The notes beneath the pieces were generated by a model. That model ran no database searches and was not told where the DNA came from. It saw nothing but the letters and a program-made list of their open reading frames with translations. Shown piece by piece: positions 8,810 through 17,610 of a stretch of 64,000 nucleotides of DNA. Made by a program: the position numbers and the translations under genes. Numbering within the stretch: position 1 is the stretch's first letter; each line of letters starts with the position of its first letter. Source of the DNA: Archangium violaceum (GTDB taxonomy: Bacteria > Myxococcota > Myxococcia > Myxococcales > Myxococcaceae); contig NZ_CP069338.1 in NCBI RefSeq assembly GCF_016859125.1, forward strand, positions 11,163,501-11,227,500. The letters are read 5' to 3'.

Positions 8810-9511
8810 ATGCGCGCGCTCATTCTTCTGGTGTTGATCTCCGCCACCTCCGCTCGAGCCGAGGTGCCCCTGCAGGATCTCCTCAACCGTCTGGGTGAAG
8901 CCGAGGAGAAGAAGCTGGCCGTTCCCGGCTGCCGTGTCATCGAGAACTCGGTCACGGAGCAGTTGGACAAGGAGGGGAAGAGCAAGGGACGGCTCACCCG
9001 TACCTACGAGGTGATCCGCGCGGGAACGAAGGTGCTGTCCCGCAAGAAGCTCTCCGAGAAGGAAGAGGGAGACCTGATCAGCCAGCTCAAGGCCGAGCCC
9101 CAGGATCAGAAGCAGAACGAGGATCCGCGCGGGCAGCTCTCGCCCTTCCACCCCCAGGTCCGCGACGAATACCAGTTCGAGCAGTCCCCGGGCCCTCGCG
9201 AGGGGCTGGTCACGGTGAAGATCACCCCGCGCAAGAAGGACAAGAATCGGATGAAGGGCACCGCGGTGGTGGACCCGCGGACGGCCCAGCTCATCTCCAT
9301 GCACCTGTCCCCGTCCGAACTGGCCCCCATGCTCGACAGCTTCCAGATCGACTTCGTCTACGGGGATACCCCCTGCGAGCGGGCGCCCACGCAGCTCCAG
9401 TTCGCGGGCTCGGGCGGCGTGCTCGTCTACAAGGTGCGCTTCCGCACGCAGGTGAAGGTCTCCGGACACCAGCGCCTGGACTCCGCCGCGGTGGGTGGCG
9501 GCGGCCACTGA
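8810..9511 (+). CDS. Secreted protein of unknown function
   Basis: 233 residues, opening with a clear signal peptide (RALILLVLISATSARAEV, cleavage after ARA). The mature part is charged and alternates basic and acidic segments; the order of strands (LTRTYEVIRAGTKVLSRK, VTVKITPRKK, TAVVDPRTAQLISM) suggests a LolA-like lipoprotein-carrier fold, which is a tentative inference. Two Cys (VPGCRV, TPCERA) could form a periplasmic disulfide. It ends tail to tail, with no space, against the IclR gene on the other strand. No catalytic motif seen. Confidence 0.75.
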   Translation: MRALILLVLISATSARAEVPLQDLLNRLGEAEEKKLAVPGCRVIENSVTEQLDKEGKSKGRLTRTYEVIRAGTKVLSRKKLSEKEEGDLISQLKAEPQDQKQNEDPRGQLSPFHPQVRDEYQFEQSPGPREGLVTVKITPRKKDKNRMKGTAVVDPRTAQLISMHLSPSELAPMLDSFQIDFVYGDTPCERAPTQLQFAGSGGVLVYKVRFRTQVKVSGHQRLDSAAVGGGGH

Positions 9512-10372
9512 TCAGCGGCGGCCCGCCCCCCGGTCCGGGGCGGGACCGAGCCTGGCACCCGCCGCCGCATCGATCTCGTCCCGGCAGCGCGCGAGCTCCT
9601 TGCGCAAGACGTCGAGCTGCGCATGGAACCGATGAGCTGGGGCCGGAATCGCAATGGCATATTGCGCCCCAGCCGAGGTCCGGAGGGCGACGCCGATCGC
9701 GCAGATCCCCTCCGCATGCTCCTCGAGCCCATAGGCGAAACCACTCCGACGGACCTCGCGCAGATCCGCCAGCAGCGCCGGCAGCGTTCGATGGGTCTTT
9801 GGAGTGAACGGCTCGAGTCTGGAGCCGACGAGCTGCGCGACCTCCTCGTCCGACAGCTCGGCCAGTAGCGCCTTGCCGTGGGCGGTGCAGTACATCGGAA
9901 GGACCCCGCCCACCGGGAAGACGACGTTCAGTTCCTGGTCTCCTCGACTCTGCGCCACGGAGACGACCTGGTGGCCCTTCATGACCGACAGGTCCACCGT
10001 CTCATGGACGCGACGGCTGAGCGCCTCGAGGTGTGGCCGGGCAATCGACACCAGGTCCGTCTGGGAGGAAGCGGCCAGCAGTCCCAGCATCGGGCCCAGT
10101 CTCACGCCTTCGCTCTCACCGCCCGCGGTCACCAGTTGCTCGGCCTCGAGCGCTCCGACGATTCGTTGCACCGTCGAGCGCGGCAGCCCCACCCGCTTCG
10201 CTATCTGCCCCAGGCTCAGCCCCTTCGGTTGCCCCGCGAGCGCCCGAAGGATCGCCGCCGCCCGCGCGATCACCTGGATCTGCCCGCTGCGTCCGTCCCG
10301 GCCCTCCTCGGGCGCACCGGCCTCCTCGGCCTCCTGGCCCATTCGCCCCTCCCGGCTCCTTTGGTTTGACAT
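9512..10372 (-). CDS. IclR-family transcriptional regulator
   Basis: 286 residues. After a charged 30-residue leader comes the IclR winged helix (residues 30-95, RAAAILRALAGQPKGLSLG with recognition helix LPRSTVQRIVGAL) and then the effector-binding domain (about 105-270) with the typical YCTAHGKALLAEL and GICAIGVALR blocks. It is divergent from the bicupin gene with 153 bases between starts, and two palindromes in that gap are candidate operators, so it most likely controls the bicupin and itself in response to an aromatic or related ligand. A shorter start at codon 11 is possible. Confidence 0.9.
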   Translation of the reverse strand: MSNQRSREGRMGQEAEEAGAPEEGRDGRSGQIQVIARAAAILRALAGQPKGLSLGQIAKRVGLPRSTVQRIVGALEAEQLVTAGGESEGVRLGPMLGLLAASSQTDLVSIARPHLEALSRRVHETVDLSVMKGHQVVSVAQSRGDQELNVVFPVGGVLPMYCTAHGKALLAELSDEEVAQLVGSRLEPFTPKTHRTLPALLADLREVRRSGFAYGLEEHAEGICAIGVALRTSAGAQYAIAIPAPAHRFHAQLDVLRKELARCRDEIDAAAGARLGPAPDRGAGRR

Positions 10373-10395
10373 TCCACCCTCCGGACTCTACTTTT

Positions 10396-10412
10396 GTATC
10401 GCAAAACGGTAC
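10396..10412. promoter_or_regulatory. Candidate IclR operator, site 1
   Basis: GTATCGCAAAACGGTAC is an imperfect palindrome (GTAnCGnnnnnCGnTAC) in the divergent promoter region, close to the IclR start. IclR proteins bind palindromes of roughly this size as dimers. Assignment rests on position and symmetry only. Confidence 0.4.
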
Positions 10413-10414
10413 TC

Positions 10415-10433
10415 TGCACCACGATGCGGTACA
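10415..10433. promoter_or_regulatory. Candidate IclR operator, site 2
   Basis: TGCACCACGATGCGGTACA is an imperfect palindrome (TGnACC...GGTnCA) whose centre is 20 bases, about two helical turns, from that of site 1. Its half-site GGTAC is shared with site 1. The tandem arrangement fits cooperative binding of two IclR dimers. Confidence 0.4.
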
Positions 10434-10525
10434 GATCAAGTCCTTACTCTCGGGAGGAGGGGCGTCCAGGGGCACACGGAGTTCCGTGCCGGCCCCGGGC
10501 CCTCTCCTGCTCGAAGGAGATGGGT

Positions 10526-11683
10526 ATGAGCTACGAGTCGAAGAAGAGGCCGGGCCTCCTGGGCGCAGCCATGGCATTGACGATGGTCCTCGGGCCGATT
10601 CAGGCCGCACAGGCCCAGGACGCGCAAAAGGCTGGCACGGGCATCGACATCCAGAAGGTCGTGCCTGAAGGCAAACTGCCAGGCCAACAGGTTCCCTATT
10701 ACATCAGGAGCGGAGAGGGCGAGCGCTACCTGGTGGGTGGAATGGTCGCGGCCATGATCGCGAGAGGCGAGGACACGGGAGAGCTCTTCGAGGCCGCCAT
10801 CCTGACAGGTGGCAGGAACGCGAGCCTTCCGCTGCACACGCACGCTCGCACCCACGAGGCCCTCTACATCCTCGATGGCGAGGTCGAGCTCTGGCTCGGG
10901 GGGAAGCACTACCTCATGATCCGCGGTGATTACGCCAGCATCCCCCAGGGAACGCCGCATGCGCTCAAGATGCTGGGTCACCGCACCCAGATTCTCTCAT
11001 GGAACACGGGCAAGGAGCTCGGTCCCCTCTACAAGGCCCTTGGCCAACCCTTCGCGGGCCATGTCCAGCCGGAGAAGGTCAATCCCGAGATCTCGAAGGA
11101 GCTGTTGAAGAAGGCCGAGGCCAGCGCCGACGTCCGTTTCGAGAGCAAGGCGCCGGGCAAGAGCACGCCCCAGCGCGTTCGCAATGGAGTGATCCCCGAC
11201 AAGAAGGTCCCCTACGTCCTCGCCTCCGGAGAAGGACAGCGGATGGTCGCGGGTGATCAACTCTTCTCATTCCTCGGAGACCAGCAGGTCAGTGATGGCA
11301 AGTTCATCGCCGTCATGACCGAGGGCCCCGCCGGGCCCATGATCCCCGCGCACTACCATGAGAAGCACACCGAGAACTTCTTCTGTCTCGATGGCTCCAT
11401 GACCATGCGGGTCAACAACGAGACGCTGACGATGTACCCGGGTGACTTCGCCCACGTTCCCGCGCGCACGATTCACGCCTACCAGCTCAACAATCACTAC
11501 ACGCGGTTCATCGGCTTCCTGACGCCGGGCCTCTTCGAGCCGTTCTTCAGGACCCTGGGCGACAAGTACGACGGCTATGTGTATCCGCAGACGCCCTACC
11601 CCTTCCGGTTCGATCGGGTCCTCGCGAAGCTGAACGAGCTGGACCTCAAGGTCCTCGAGGCACCACCGGCGGCCCAGAAGTGA
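10526..11683 (+). CDS. Exported bicupin, quercetin 2,3-dioxygenase-like
   Basis: 385 residues with a signal peptide (cleavage near AAQA-QD, residue 30) and two cupin domains. Both keep the metal-ligand pattern: cupin 1 has HTHARTHE followed by GDYASIPQGTPH; cupin 2 has HYHEKHTE followed by GDFAHVPARTIH. Bicupins of this type include quercetin dioxygenases, which open the flavonol ring releasing CO. Two intact metal sites are present; the actual substrate is not shown by sequence. The ATG at 10526 sits six bases after AAGGAG; an ATG two codons earlier overlaps the SD and is less likely. Divergent from an IclR regulator, presumed to control it. Confidence 0.88.
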   Translation: MSYESKKRPGLLGAAMALTMVLGPIQAAQAQDAQKAGTGIDIQKVVPEGKLPGQQVPYYIRSGEGERYLVGGMVAAMIARGEDTGELFEAAILTGGRNASLPLHTHARTHEALYILDGEVELWLGGKHYLMIRGDYASIPQGTPHALKMLGHRTQILSWNTGKELGPLYKALGQPFAGHVQPEKVNPEISKELLKKAEASADVRFESKAPGKSTPQRVRNGVIPDKKVPYVLASGEGQRMVAGDQLFSFLGDQQVSDGKFIAVMTEGPAGPMIPAHYHEKHTENFFCLDGSMTMRVNNETLTMYPGDFAHVPARTIHAYQLNNHYTRFIGFLTPGLFEPFFRTLGDKYDGYVYPQTPYPFRFDRVLAKLNELDLKVLEAPPAAQK

Positions 11684-11737
11684 CACGATGACGGACCCGC
11701 CGTGCGCACGTATGATGCCCGTGGCCCTCGGGCCCTC

Positions 11738-13594
11738 ATGCTGCGCCGGCTCCTCCCCACGCTCATCGCCATCGGCTGCGGTCTCCTCGCCCTCTCCTTC
11801 GGGCTGGGGGCCCTCCAGCGCATCTTCGCCCAGGAGCGCGAGGACTCCCACGCCCAGCTCCGCTCCCGCCGTGATGCGCTCGAGGAGTACGCCACCCAGG
11901 CCCTGCGACACACGCTCGGCAAGCAGATGGAGGGCAGCCTCGCCCCCCTCCACGCCGCCATGGGAGATCCACTCGCCCCCAGCGAGGGCTTCTTCCTCCA
12001 GTTCCGCGGGCACCAGTTCCTGCCCCGCCTCACCCAGTTCACCACCGGCTCTCACACCCCCGCCCGGAGCCAGTACCGGGCGCTCGTCCGCGCCCTCTCC
12101 GAGAGCACCTCGGCGGAGCCCTGGTTGGAGCGGTTGAGCCGGCTGCGCGCCGTGGAGGCGGCGCTCGACGCGAAGAAGCCCACCCTGGCCAACAGGCGCG
12201 CCGATGAGCTGCTGCGCTACCACGCCGAGCACCCCCTCCCTCCCGAGCAGGAGCTGCCCTTCGTCCTCCTCCTGTTGGAGCGGCTGCAGCGTGGCCCGTC
12301 CACCCCGCCCCTCGTCCGCGCGCTCCTGCGCGAGGGGCTCCCGGAGGACCTCGGCGGCATCGAGCGCTCCGCGGGCCTGCAGCGCGACCTCCTCCGCGAG
12401 CGCTGGCGCTTCACCCAGCCCGATTTCAACTTCCTGCTCGCCCACGTCGCGCGGGTGAGCACCGCGCTGGGCGAGCCCTCCGCCGACTTCCTGGCGCGCG
12501 CCCTCGAGGTCGGCACCGGAATGATCATGATGCCCGAGGGCCTCGGCGACCCCACCCTCATCGGGGAGCGCTGGTACGTGGAGCCGAAGGGAGAGGTGGT
12601 CCGTGGCATCGCCGTGGACCTCGACGCGCTCCTGCGCGACCTGGCCCGCGACATGAGCGAGCGGGGTCACTTCGGAAAGGGCGGCTCGTTGCGGCTGAAG
12701 AATCCCGACGCCGTGCAGCCCATCGCGACCCTGCGGCTGGAGGTCTCCGTCCCCGAGTGGACCGCCGCAGAGAAGGCCATCGAGCAGCGCTACGGGTTGA
12801 AGACGATGCTGGTGGCCTTCTGCGGCGCGCTCGCCGTGGCCATCGGGGTGATGGCGGTGGTGGCACAGCGCGGCCGCTACCGCTACATCGAGCTCAAGAG
12901 CGACTTCGTGGCCACCGTCTCCCACGAGCTGCGCACCCCGCTGGCCTCCATCCGCCTGCTCGGGGAGACGCTGGAGCGCAAGCTCTCCAAGTCCCCCGAG
13001 CTGCGCGAATATCCCGAGCGCATCATCCAGGCCGCCGACGGGCTGCACTTCCTCGTCGAGAACATCCTGTCCTTCAACCGCATCGACAAGGGCCGCTGGA
13101 ACATCAGGCCCGCACGCGTCAAGCTCGACGAGTCCATCGCCATGCTCCGCTCGGACCTCGTGGACAACTCCGCCGTCCCCGTCCGGCTCACCGCCGACGT
13201 GGGCGACGCGGAGTTCGAGGTCGACCCGTCCCTGCTGCGCCTGCTGCTCATCAACCTCGCGCGAAACGCCTGCGCCTACAACCGCCGCGACCCCGTGGAG
13301 CTCTCCATCCGCGCCTACCCCCACCCCCGCCCGGGCTATGGGTGCGTGGTGCTCTTCAGCGACAACGGCATCGGCATCCCCAAGCACGAGTGGGAGAACG
13401 TCTTCCGCGACTTCTACCGGCTGGACTCGCAGGGCCCCGAGGTCCATGGCAGTGGCCTCGGGCTCGCGCTGTGCCGGAAGATCATGGCCCTCCACGGGGG
13501 TACCATCTCCATCGACGACTCCAGCCCCCAGGGCACCACCTTCTCCCTGTTCTTCCCCGAAACCCACCATGAACGCCCCGAGCAGCCCTCCTAG
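11738..13594 (+). CDS. Membrane sensor histidine kinase
   Basis: About 618 residues. A transmembrane helix near residues 4-25, a long extracytoplasmic or linker region to about 345, a second helix near 350-372, then HisKA with SHELRTP (His396) and a HATPase domain with N-box NLARNA, G1 DNGIGIP and G2 GSGLGLAL. All catalytic boxes are intact. A GTG at 11702 is an alternative start 12 codons upstream; neither has a strong SD. It overlaps the response regulator gene by 26 bases, so the two form one two-component system. The sensing region resembles nothing I can name. Confidence 0.9.
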   Translation: MLRRLLPTLIAIGCGLLALSFGLGALQRIFAQEREDSHAQLRSRRDALEEYATQALRHTLGKQMEGSLAPLHAAMGDPLAPSEGFFLQFRGHQFLPRLTQFTTGSHTPARSQYRALVRALSESTSAEPWLERLSRLRAVEAALDAKKPTLANRRADELLRYHAEHPLPPEQELPFVLLLLERLQRGPSTPPLVRALLREGLPEDLGGIERSAGLQRDLLRERWRFTQPDFNFLLAHVARVSTALGEPSADFLARALEVGTGMIMMPEGLGDPTLIGERWYVEPKGEVVRGIAVDLDALLRDLARDMSERGHFGKGGSLRLKNPDAVQPIATLRLEVSVPEWTAAEKAIEQRYGLKTMLVAFCGALAVAIGVMAVVAQRGRYRYIELKSDFVATVSHELRTPLASIRLLGETLERKLSKSPELREYPERIIQAADGLHFLVENILSFNRIDKGRWNIRPARVKLDESIAMLRSDLVDNSAVPVRLTADVGDAEFEVDPSLLRLLLINLARNACAYNRRDPVELSIRAYPHPRPGYGCVVLFSDNGIGIPKHEWENVFRDFYRLDSQGPEVHGSGLGLALCRKIMALHGGTISIDDSSPQGTTFSLFFPETHHERPEQPS

Positions 13595-14294
13595 CCCCCG
13601 CCCCTCCATCCTCGTCGTCGAGGACGATGCGAACCTGCGGATCGGCCTGCGCGACAACCTGCAGGACGAGGGCTACGAGGTGACCGTGGCCACCCACGCC
13701 CGCGAGGCCGAGCCGCTCATTCGCGAGCGCGCCTTCGATCTGCTCATCCTCGACGTCATGCTCCCGGGCGAGGACGGCTACTCCTTCTGCCGGAGGCTGC
13801 GCGCCAGCGGCGTCCAGGCCATGGTGTTGATGCTCACCGCGCGCTCGCTCGAGGACGACATCGTCCGCGGCTTCGAGGCCGGCGCCCAGGACTACCTCAC
13901 CAAGCCCTACCGGCTGCGCGAGCTGCTCGCCCGCGTGGGTGCCCTGGTCCGCCGGGCCGGCGGTGCTCCGCCCCAGGTCATGTCCTTCGCCGGCTACACC
14001 CTGGATCTCGGCAAGCGCGCCCTCTCCCGCGCCGATGGCGGACTCATCGATCTCACCCGCACCGAGTTCGACCTGCTCGTCTTCCTCCTCAAGCACCGCG
14101 ACCGCGCCCTCACCCGGGGCGAAATCCTGGACGCCGTGTGGGGCCGGGACGTCGTCGTGGACCCGCGCACCGTGGACAACTTCGTCTCCAACCTGAAGAA
14201 GAAGCTCGGCTGGACGAGCGCCTCCTCCTTCACCATCCACACCATCCGGGGGGTCGGCTACCGGCTGGAGCTCGAGTCCATGACAAAACCATGA
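13569..14294 (+). CDS. OmpR-family response regulator
   Basis: 241 residues: receiver (residues 13-125) with acidic pair EDD, phospho-acceptor Asp in LILDVMLPG (D62), the Thr in MLTARS and the Lys in TKPYRL, then a winged-helix DNA-binding domain (140-236, LTRTEFDLLVFLL and TIRGVGYRLE). The ATG lies inside the end of the kinase gene, indicating coupled translation. It should be the partner of that kinase; the next gene downstream, a TonB-like protein 78 bases away, is a possible target or co-transcribed member. Confidence 0.93.
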   Translation: MNAPSSPPSPRPSILVVEDDANLRIGLRDNLQDEGYEVTVATHAREAEPLIRERAFDLLILDVMLPGEDGYSFCRRLRASGVQAMVLMLTARSLEDDIVRGFEAGAQDYLTKPYRLRELLARVGALVRRAGGAPPQVMSFAGYTLDLGKRALSRADGGLIDLTRTEFDLLVFLLKHRDRALTRGEILDAVWGRDVVVDPRTVDNFVSNLKKKLGWTSASSFTIHTIRGVGYRLELESMTKP

Positions 14295-14372
14295 CGAAGA
14301 GATGGCCGACCCAAGGCCACCGGCCCTCCCCGGATCCGTAGCTTGAACGGTGTCAGCCAGGAGGGATTCCAA

Positions 14373-15134
14373 GTGTTCCAATCGGTCGTCAATCAGCCGG
14401 GTTTGAGCGCGGGGCGGTTCGGGACGGGGATGTGGGTGTCCTTGATGGTGCACGCGGGCGTGTTCGCGGGCGTGCTCGGGCTGTCCGGCAGGGCGGCGGA
14501 GCAGTTCCAGAGGACGGAGCCGGAGCTCGTGTTCAACGTCCCCCAGCCGCCCCGGGGCAATCCCAATCCGCCCAAGGCCGTGACGACGCCCACCACGCCC
14601 AAGCCCAGGAAGCCCAAGGCCGAGCTGGTCCAGCCCAAGAAGATCCCGCCTCCCATCGCGGAGCCGCGGCAGAACGACGAGACACCTCCGCCTCCCGAGG
14701 CCACCGAGCCCGACGATACCAGTGACCTGCCCCATATCCCCGGCAGCGACCCTGACAGCCCCTGCGTCGAGAACTGTGTGCCAGGCGTGAAGGCCGTCAT
14801 CGGAAACATGATCCAAACCGGCATCGTCGGAGGGACCGGCGAGGACGTGGTCCCGTTCGGTGCCGGGATGACTCCGCCGCAGCTGACCTCCACCGGGGTG
14901 GCGCTCCAGTACACGTCGGAGGCGCTGAGGGCCCGCGTCAGCGGCGTCGTCATCGCCAAGTGCACCATCACCCGCGAAGGCGACGTCCAGAACTGCCGCA
15001 TCATCAAGGGGCTGCCCTTCATGGACGAGGCCGTGCTCGAGTCCCTGTCGAGCCGCCACTACCGCCCGGTGACCTACCAGGGCCGCGCCGTCAGCGTGTC
15101 CTATACCTTCACCGTGAGCCTCAAGCTGCCCTGA
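14373..15134 (+). CDS. TonB-family energy transducer-like protein
   Basis: 253 residues: one N-terminal membrane helix (about 20-40), a Pro-rich periplasm-spanning stretch (PKPRKPKAELVQPKKIPPP), then a C-terminal TonB-like domain (170-253, with VVIAKCTITREGDVQNCRI and the closing strand SVSYTFTVSLKL). The GTG at 14373 is chosen because AGGAGG lies 8 bases upstream; a TTG at 14343 has no SD. TonB proteins couple inner-membrane proton force to outer-membrane receptors. No ExbB/ExbD or receptor gene is adjacent, so its partners must be elsewhere. Two Cys pairs (CVENC; CTI..NCR) may form disulfides. Confidence 0.8.
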   Translation: MFQSVVNQPGLSAGRFGTGMWVSLMVHAGVFAGVLGLSGRAAEQFQRTEPELVFNVPQPPRGNPNPPKAVTTPTTPKPRKPKAELVQPKKIPPPIAEPRQNDETPPPPEATEPDDTSDLPHIPGSDPDSPCVENCVPGVKAVIGNMIQTGIVGGTGEDVVPFGAGMTPPQLTSTGVALQYTSEALRARVSGVVIAKCTITREGDVQNCRIIKGLPFMDEAVLESLSSRHYRPVTYQGRAVSVSYTFTVSLKLP

Positions 15135-15171
15135 TCGCCACGCGGTCCAGGCGGGAGACGACGGGGCTGCT

Positions 15172-15705
15172 TCAATTCCTGGGGTGGAACTTCGACGCGA
15201 TCGGGTCCGACGTACCGGCATCCTCCCAGGAGAGATGCTTGTCCGCCGGGAGCGCGTACTCGCGCTCCTCGGTGGGCCCGGAGGGGTGATGAGACACCGT
15301 CACCGTGACGGACACGGTGCGCAGGTTGCCGGTGAAATCCGTGGCACGGATGTAGAGTGGATGGCTGCCCTCTTCCACGGCCGCGAGCTCCCGGCTGCCC
15401 TTGTATGTCATTGACTCCTTGTCCAGGGACAGCGGCGTCCAGGCGCCCGTGGTGGAGCCGAGCTGGTACTCCACGCTCCGCACCCCCGAGCCCATGGGCC
15501 CATCGTCCGCGCGGACCGAGATCTCCAACAGTCCGTTGATGGACGCGCCCGTGAGGGGCTGGACCACCGCCACGCTCGGGGAAGACGAGTACAGGCCGAG
15601 CACCGCCGCCAGGAGGTGCGCGCCCACCAGGGAGACGATTCCCAACGAAGGAAGCCACGTCATCCCAACTTCCGGCCTCAGCCCGCGATATGTCGTCCGT
15701 GCCAT
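15172..15705 (-). CDS. Membrane-anchored Ig-like domain protein
   Basis: 177 residues with one hydrophobic segment (LGIVSLVGAHLLAAVLGLY, about 20-40) and then a single Ig-like beta domain: PLTGASINGLLEISVRADD, VRSVEYQLG, LYIRATDFTGNLRTVSVTV, a pattern of bacterial Ig-fold repeats in surface proteins. The ATG at 15705 follows GGAG with proper spacing; upstream in-frame sequence looks non-coding. It faces the TonB-like gene tail to tail. Role unknown; probably a binding or structural module exposed to the periplasm. Confidence 0.65.
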   Translation of the reverse strand: MARTTYRGLRPEVGMTWLPSLGIVSLVGAHLLAAVLGLYSSSPSVAVVQPLTGASINGLLEISVRADDGPMGSGVRSVEYQLGSTTGAWTPLSLDKESMTYKGSRELAAVEEGSHPLYIRATDFTGNLRTVSVTVTVSHHPSGPTEEREYALPADKHLSWEDAGTSDPIASKFHPRN

Positions 15706-16113
15706 CGGGCTCCGCTCAAAGCCAGAACCGTGCCGGACCGTGGATGCGCCGCGCTCGCTCCCGGGCGGCTCGCGCCAGCCATCCCTTTCTTTCGGGAAAA
15801 CAGCGGGTTGGCGGACCTGTCCGGGTTCGAGGGGTCTTCCGCCAGGGTTCGCCTCCCTTTCGAACCCGGGCCTCGGAACGGGAGTTCTTTCAGAGTCCCC
15901 AGAGAACAGAGGGAAAAAACTCCAGTCGGGGTGTTTCCCGAGTGACATCACCCGGAGACCGGGGCGGCCGATGAGGGGGGATGGGGGTTGAGTCCTTCGT
16001 TTCCGTGGGCCTGGGGTGAAAATGTGCACGACTCATCACGGACCCGGTGCATAAGACCGCGGAACCCGAACCCAGCCGCGAACCGTGACAGCACTCTCGA
16101 GGGAAGGAACCGG
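15706..16113. other. Intergenic region upstream of modABC
   Basis: 408 bases between the divergent Ig-like gene and modA. I see no coding sequence, no Moco riboswitch core and no clear ModE palindrome. An inverted element, GGGTTCGAGGG near 15827 against CCCTTTCGAACCC near 15860, could fold. Promoters for both flanking genes must lie here. modA has GGAAGGAA at 16102-16109 before its ATG. Confidence 0.5.
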
Positions 16114-16929
16114 ATGAAGGCGATCGTGAAGGGGGCACTCGCGGCGGGCGTCCTGCTCATTGTCGCGGCGGGCTTCATGGCCGGCCTGCGCGCCCCCGCC
16201 CCCTCCCCCGAACGGAAGCAGACCCTGACCATCGCCGCCGCGTCGGACCTGAAGTTCGCGTTGGATGAGTTCCTGGCGGAGTTCCGCGCCAGGCACCCGG
16301 ATGCATCCATCCAGGTGACCTACGGCTCCTCGGGCAACTTCCTCGCTCAAATCAGCAACGGCGCTCCCTTCGATGTCTTCCTCTCCGCGGACGTGGCCTA
16401 TCCGCGCAAGCTCGCCGAGCAGGGGCTGGTGGACGAAAAGGAGCCCGTCTTCCTCTACGCCGTGGGCCGCATCGTGGTGTGGGTGCCAGAGGGCTCGCCG
16501 CTGGCCGTGGAGTCGCTCGGAATGGAGGCGCTGCGGGAGCCCGCCGCCAGGCGCATCGCCATCGCCAACCCCCAGCATGCCCCTTATGGCCGCGCGGCCG
16601 AGGCCGCCCTGAAGAGCCTGGGTGTCCATGAGGCCGTCAAGGACAGGCTGGTGCTCGGGGAGAACATCGCGCAGACCGCCCAGTTCGTGCAGAGCGGCTC
16701 CGCGGACGCCGGCATCATCGCCCTGGCGCTCGCGCTGGCCCCCGCCATGAAGGGCCAGGGCCGCTATTGGGAGGTTCCCCTCGAGGCCTACCCCCGCATG
16801 GAGCAGGGCGGCGCCATCCTGAAGCGGGCGGCGGATCCGGAGCTGGCGAGACGGTTCCGTGACGAGTTGCTCGGCCCCCGGGGCCGGGCGCTCCTCGGGC
16901 GCTACGGCTTCTCCCTCCCGGGGGAGTGA
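16114..16929 (+). CDS. modA: Molybdate-binding periplasmic protein ModA
   Basis: 271 residues. A signal peptide/anchor (residues 1-32) is followed by the family start LTIAAASDLKFAL, then QVTYGSSGNF and DVFLSADVAYP, which line the oxyanion pocket in ModA. It delivers molybdate or tungstate to the ModBC transporter. First gene of modABC; the ModB start is 3 bases after its stop. GGAAGGAA precedes the ATG. The imported metal would serve enzymes such as the molybdenum hydroxylase at the window start. Confidence 0.93.
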   Translation: MKAIVKGALAAGVLLIVAAGFMAGLRAPAPSPERKQTLTIAAASDLKFALDEFLAEFRARHPDASIQVTYGSSGNFLAQISNGAPFDVFLSADVAYPRKLAEQGLVDEKEPVFLYAVGRIVVWVPEGSPLAVESLGMEALREPAARRIAIANPQHAPYGRAAEAALKSLGVHEAVKDRLVLGENIAQTAQFVQSGSADAGIIALALALAPAMKGQGRYWEVPLEAYPRMEQGGAILKRAADPELARRFRDELLGPRGRALLGRYGFSLPGE

Positions 16930-16932
16930 ACG

Positions 16933-17610
16933 GTGGACCACGCCGCCCTCCTCCTCAGCCTCCGCCTCGCCGCGTGGACGACGCTCATCCTCCTGGTCGT
17001 GGGCCTCCCCATCGCCTGGTGGCTCGCCACCTCGCGTTGGCGGTGGAAGTTCCTCGTGGAGGCCGTGGTCGCGCTCCCGCTGGTGCTCCCCCCCACGGTG
17101 CTCGGATTCTACCTGCTGCTCGCGCTCGGCCCGCGCAGCCCGCTGGGACAGGCCTTCGAGTCGCTCGCCGGCCACACCCTCCCCTTCAGCTTCGAGGGCC
17201 TGCTGCTGGCCTCGGTGCTCTACAGCCTGCCCTTCGCGGTGCAGCCCTTCACCGCGGCGCTGGCGGGAGTGGATCGCCGCCTCATCGAGGCCTCGTGGTG
17301 CCTGGGCGTCTCCCGCTTCCAGACGTTCGTGCGCGTCGTGCTGCCCCTGTCCGTCACCGGCATCCTCTCCGGCATGGTGCTCACGTTCGCGCACACGCTG
17401 GGCGAGTTCGGCGTGGTGTTGATGGTGGGCGGCAACCTGGAGGGCCGCACGCGCACGGCCTCCATCGCCATCTACGACGCGGTGCAGGCGCTGGACTACG
17501 CGTCGGCGAGCAGGACGGCGCTGGTGCTGCTCGTCTTCTCGTTCGTCGTGCTGGCCCTCACCTACGGGCTCCAGCGGAGGGTGTGGGCATCATGGCCGAC
17601 ACGCTCGTAA
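16933..17610 (+). CDS. modB: Molybdate ABC transporter permease ModB
   Basis: 225 residues, five to six membrane helices, with the ABC-permease EAA loop (LIEASWCLGVSRFQTFVRVVLP) that docks onto ModC, and the ModB-typical LPPTVLGFYLL and THTLGEFGVVLMVGG-like segment (AHTLGEFGVVLMVGGN). It starts with GTG three bases after modA and its stop overlaps modC by 19 bases, so the three are co-translated. Confidence 0.93.
   Translation: MDHAALLLSLRLAAWTTLILLVVGLPIAWWLATSRWRWKFLVEAVVALPLVLPPTVLGFYLLLALGPRSPLGQAFESLAGHTLPFSFEGLLLASVLYSLPFAVQPFTAALAGVDRRLIEASWCLGVSRFQTFVRVVLPLSVTGILSGMVLTFAHTLGEFGVVLMVGGNLEGRTRTASIAIYDAVQALDYASASRTALVLLVFSFVVLALTYGLQRRVWASWPTRS

Noticed and set aside
15706-16113. Moco riboswitch upstream of modA
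   Set aside because: The conserved core could not be found by eye; only loose inverted repeats are present.
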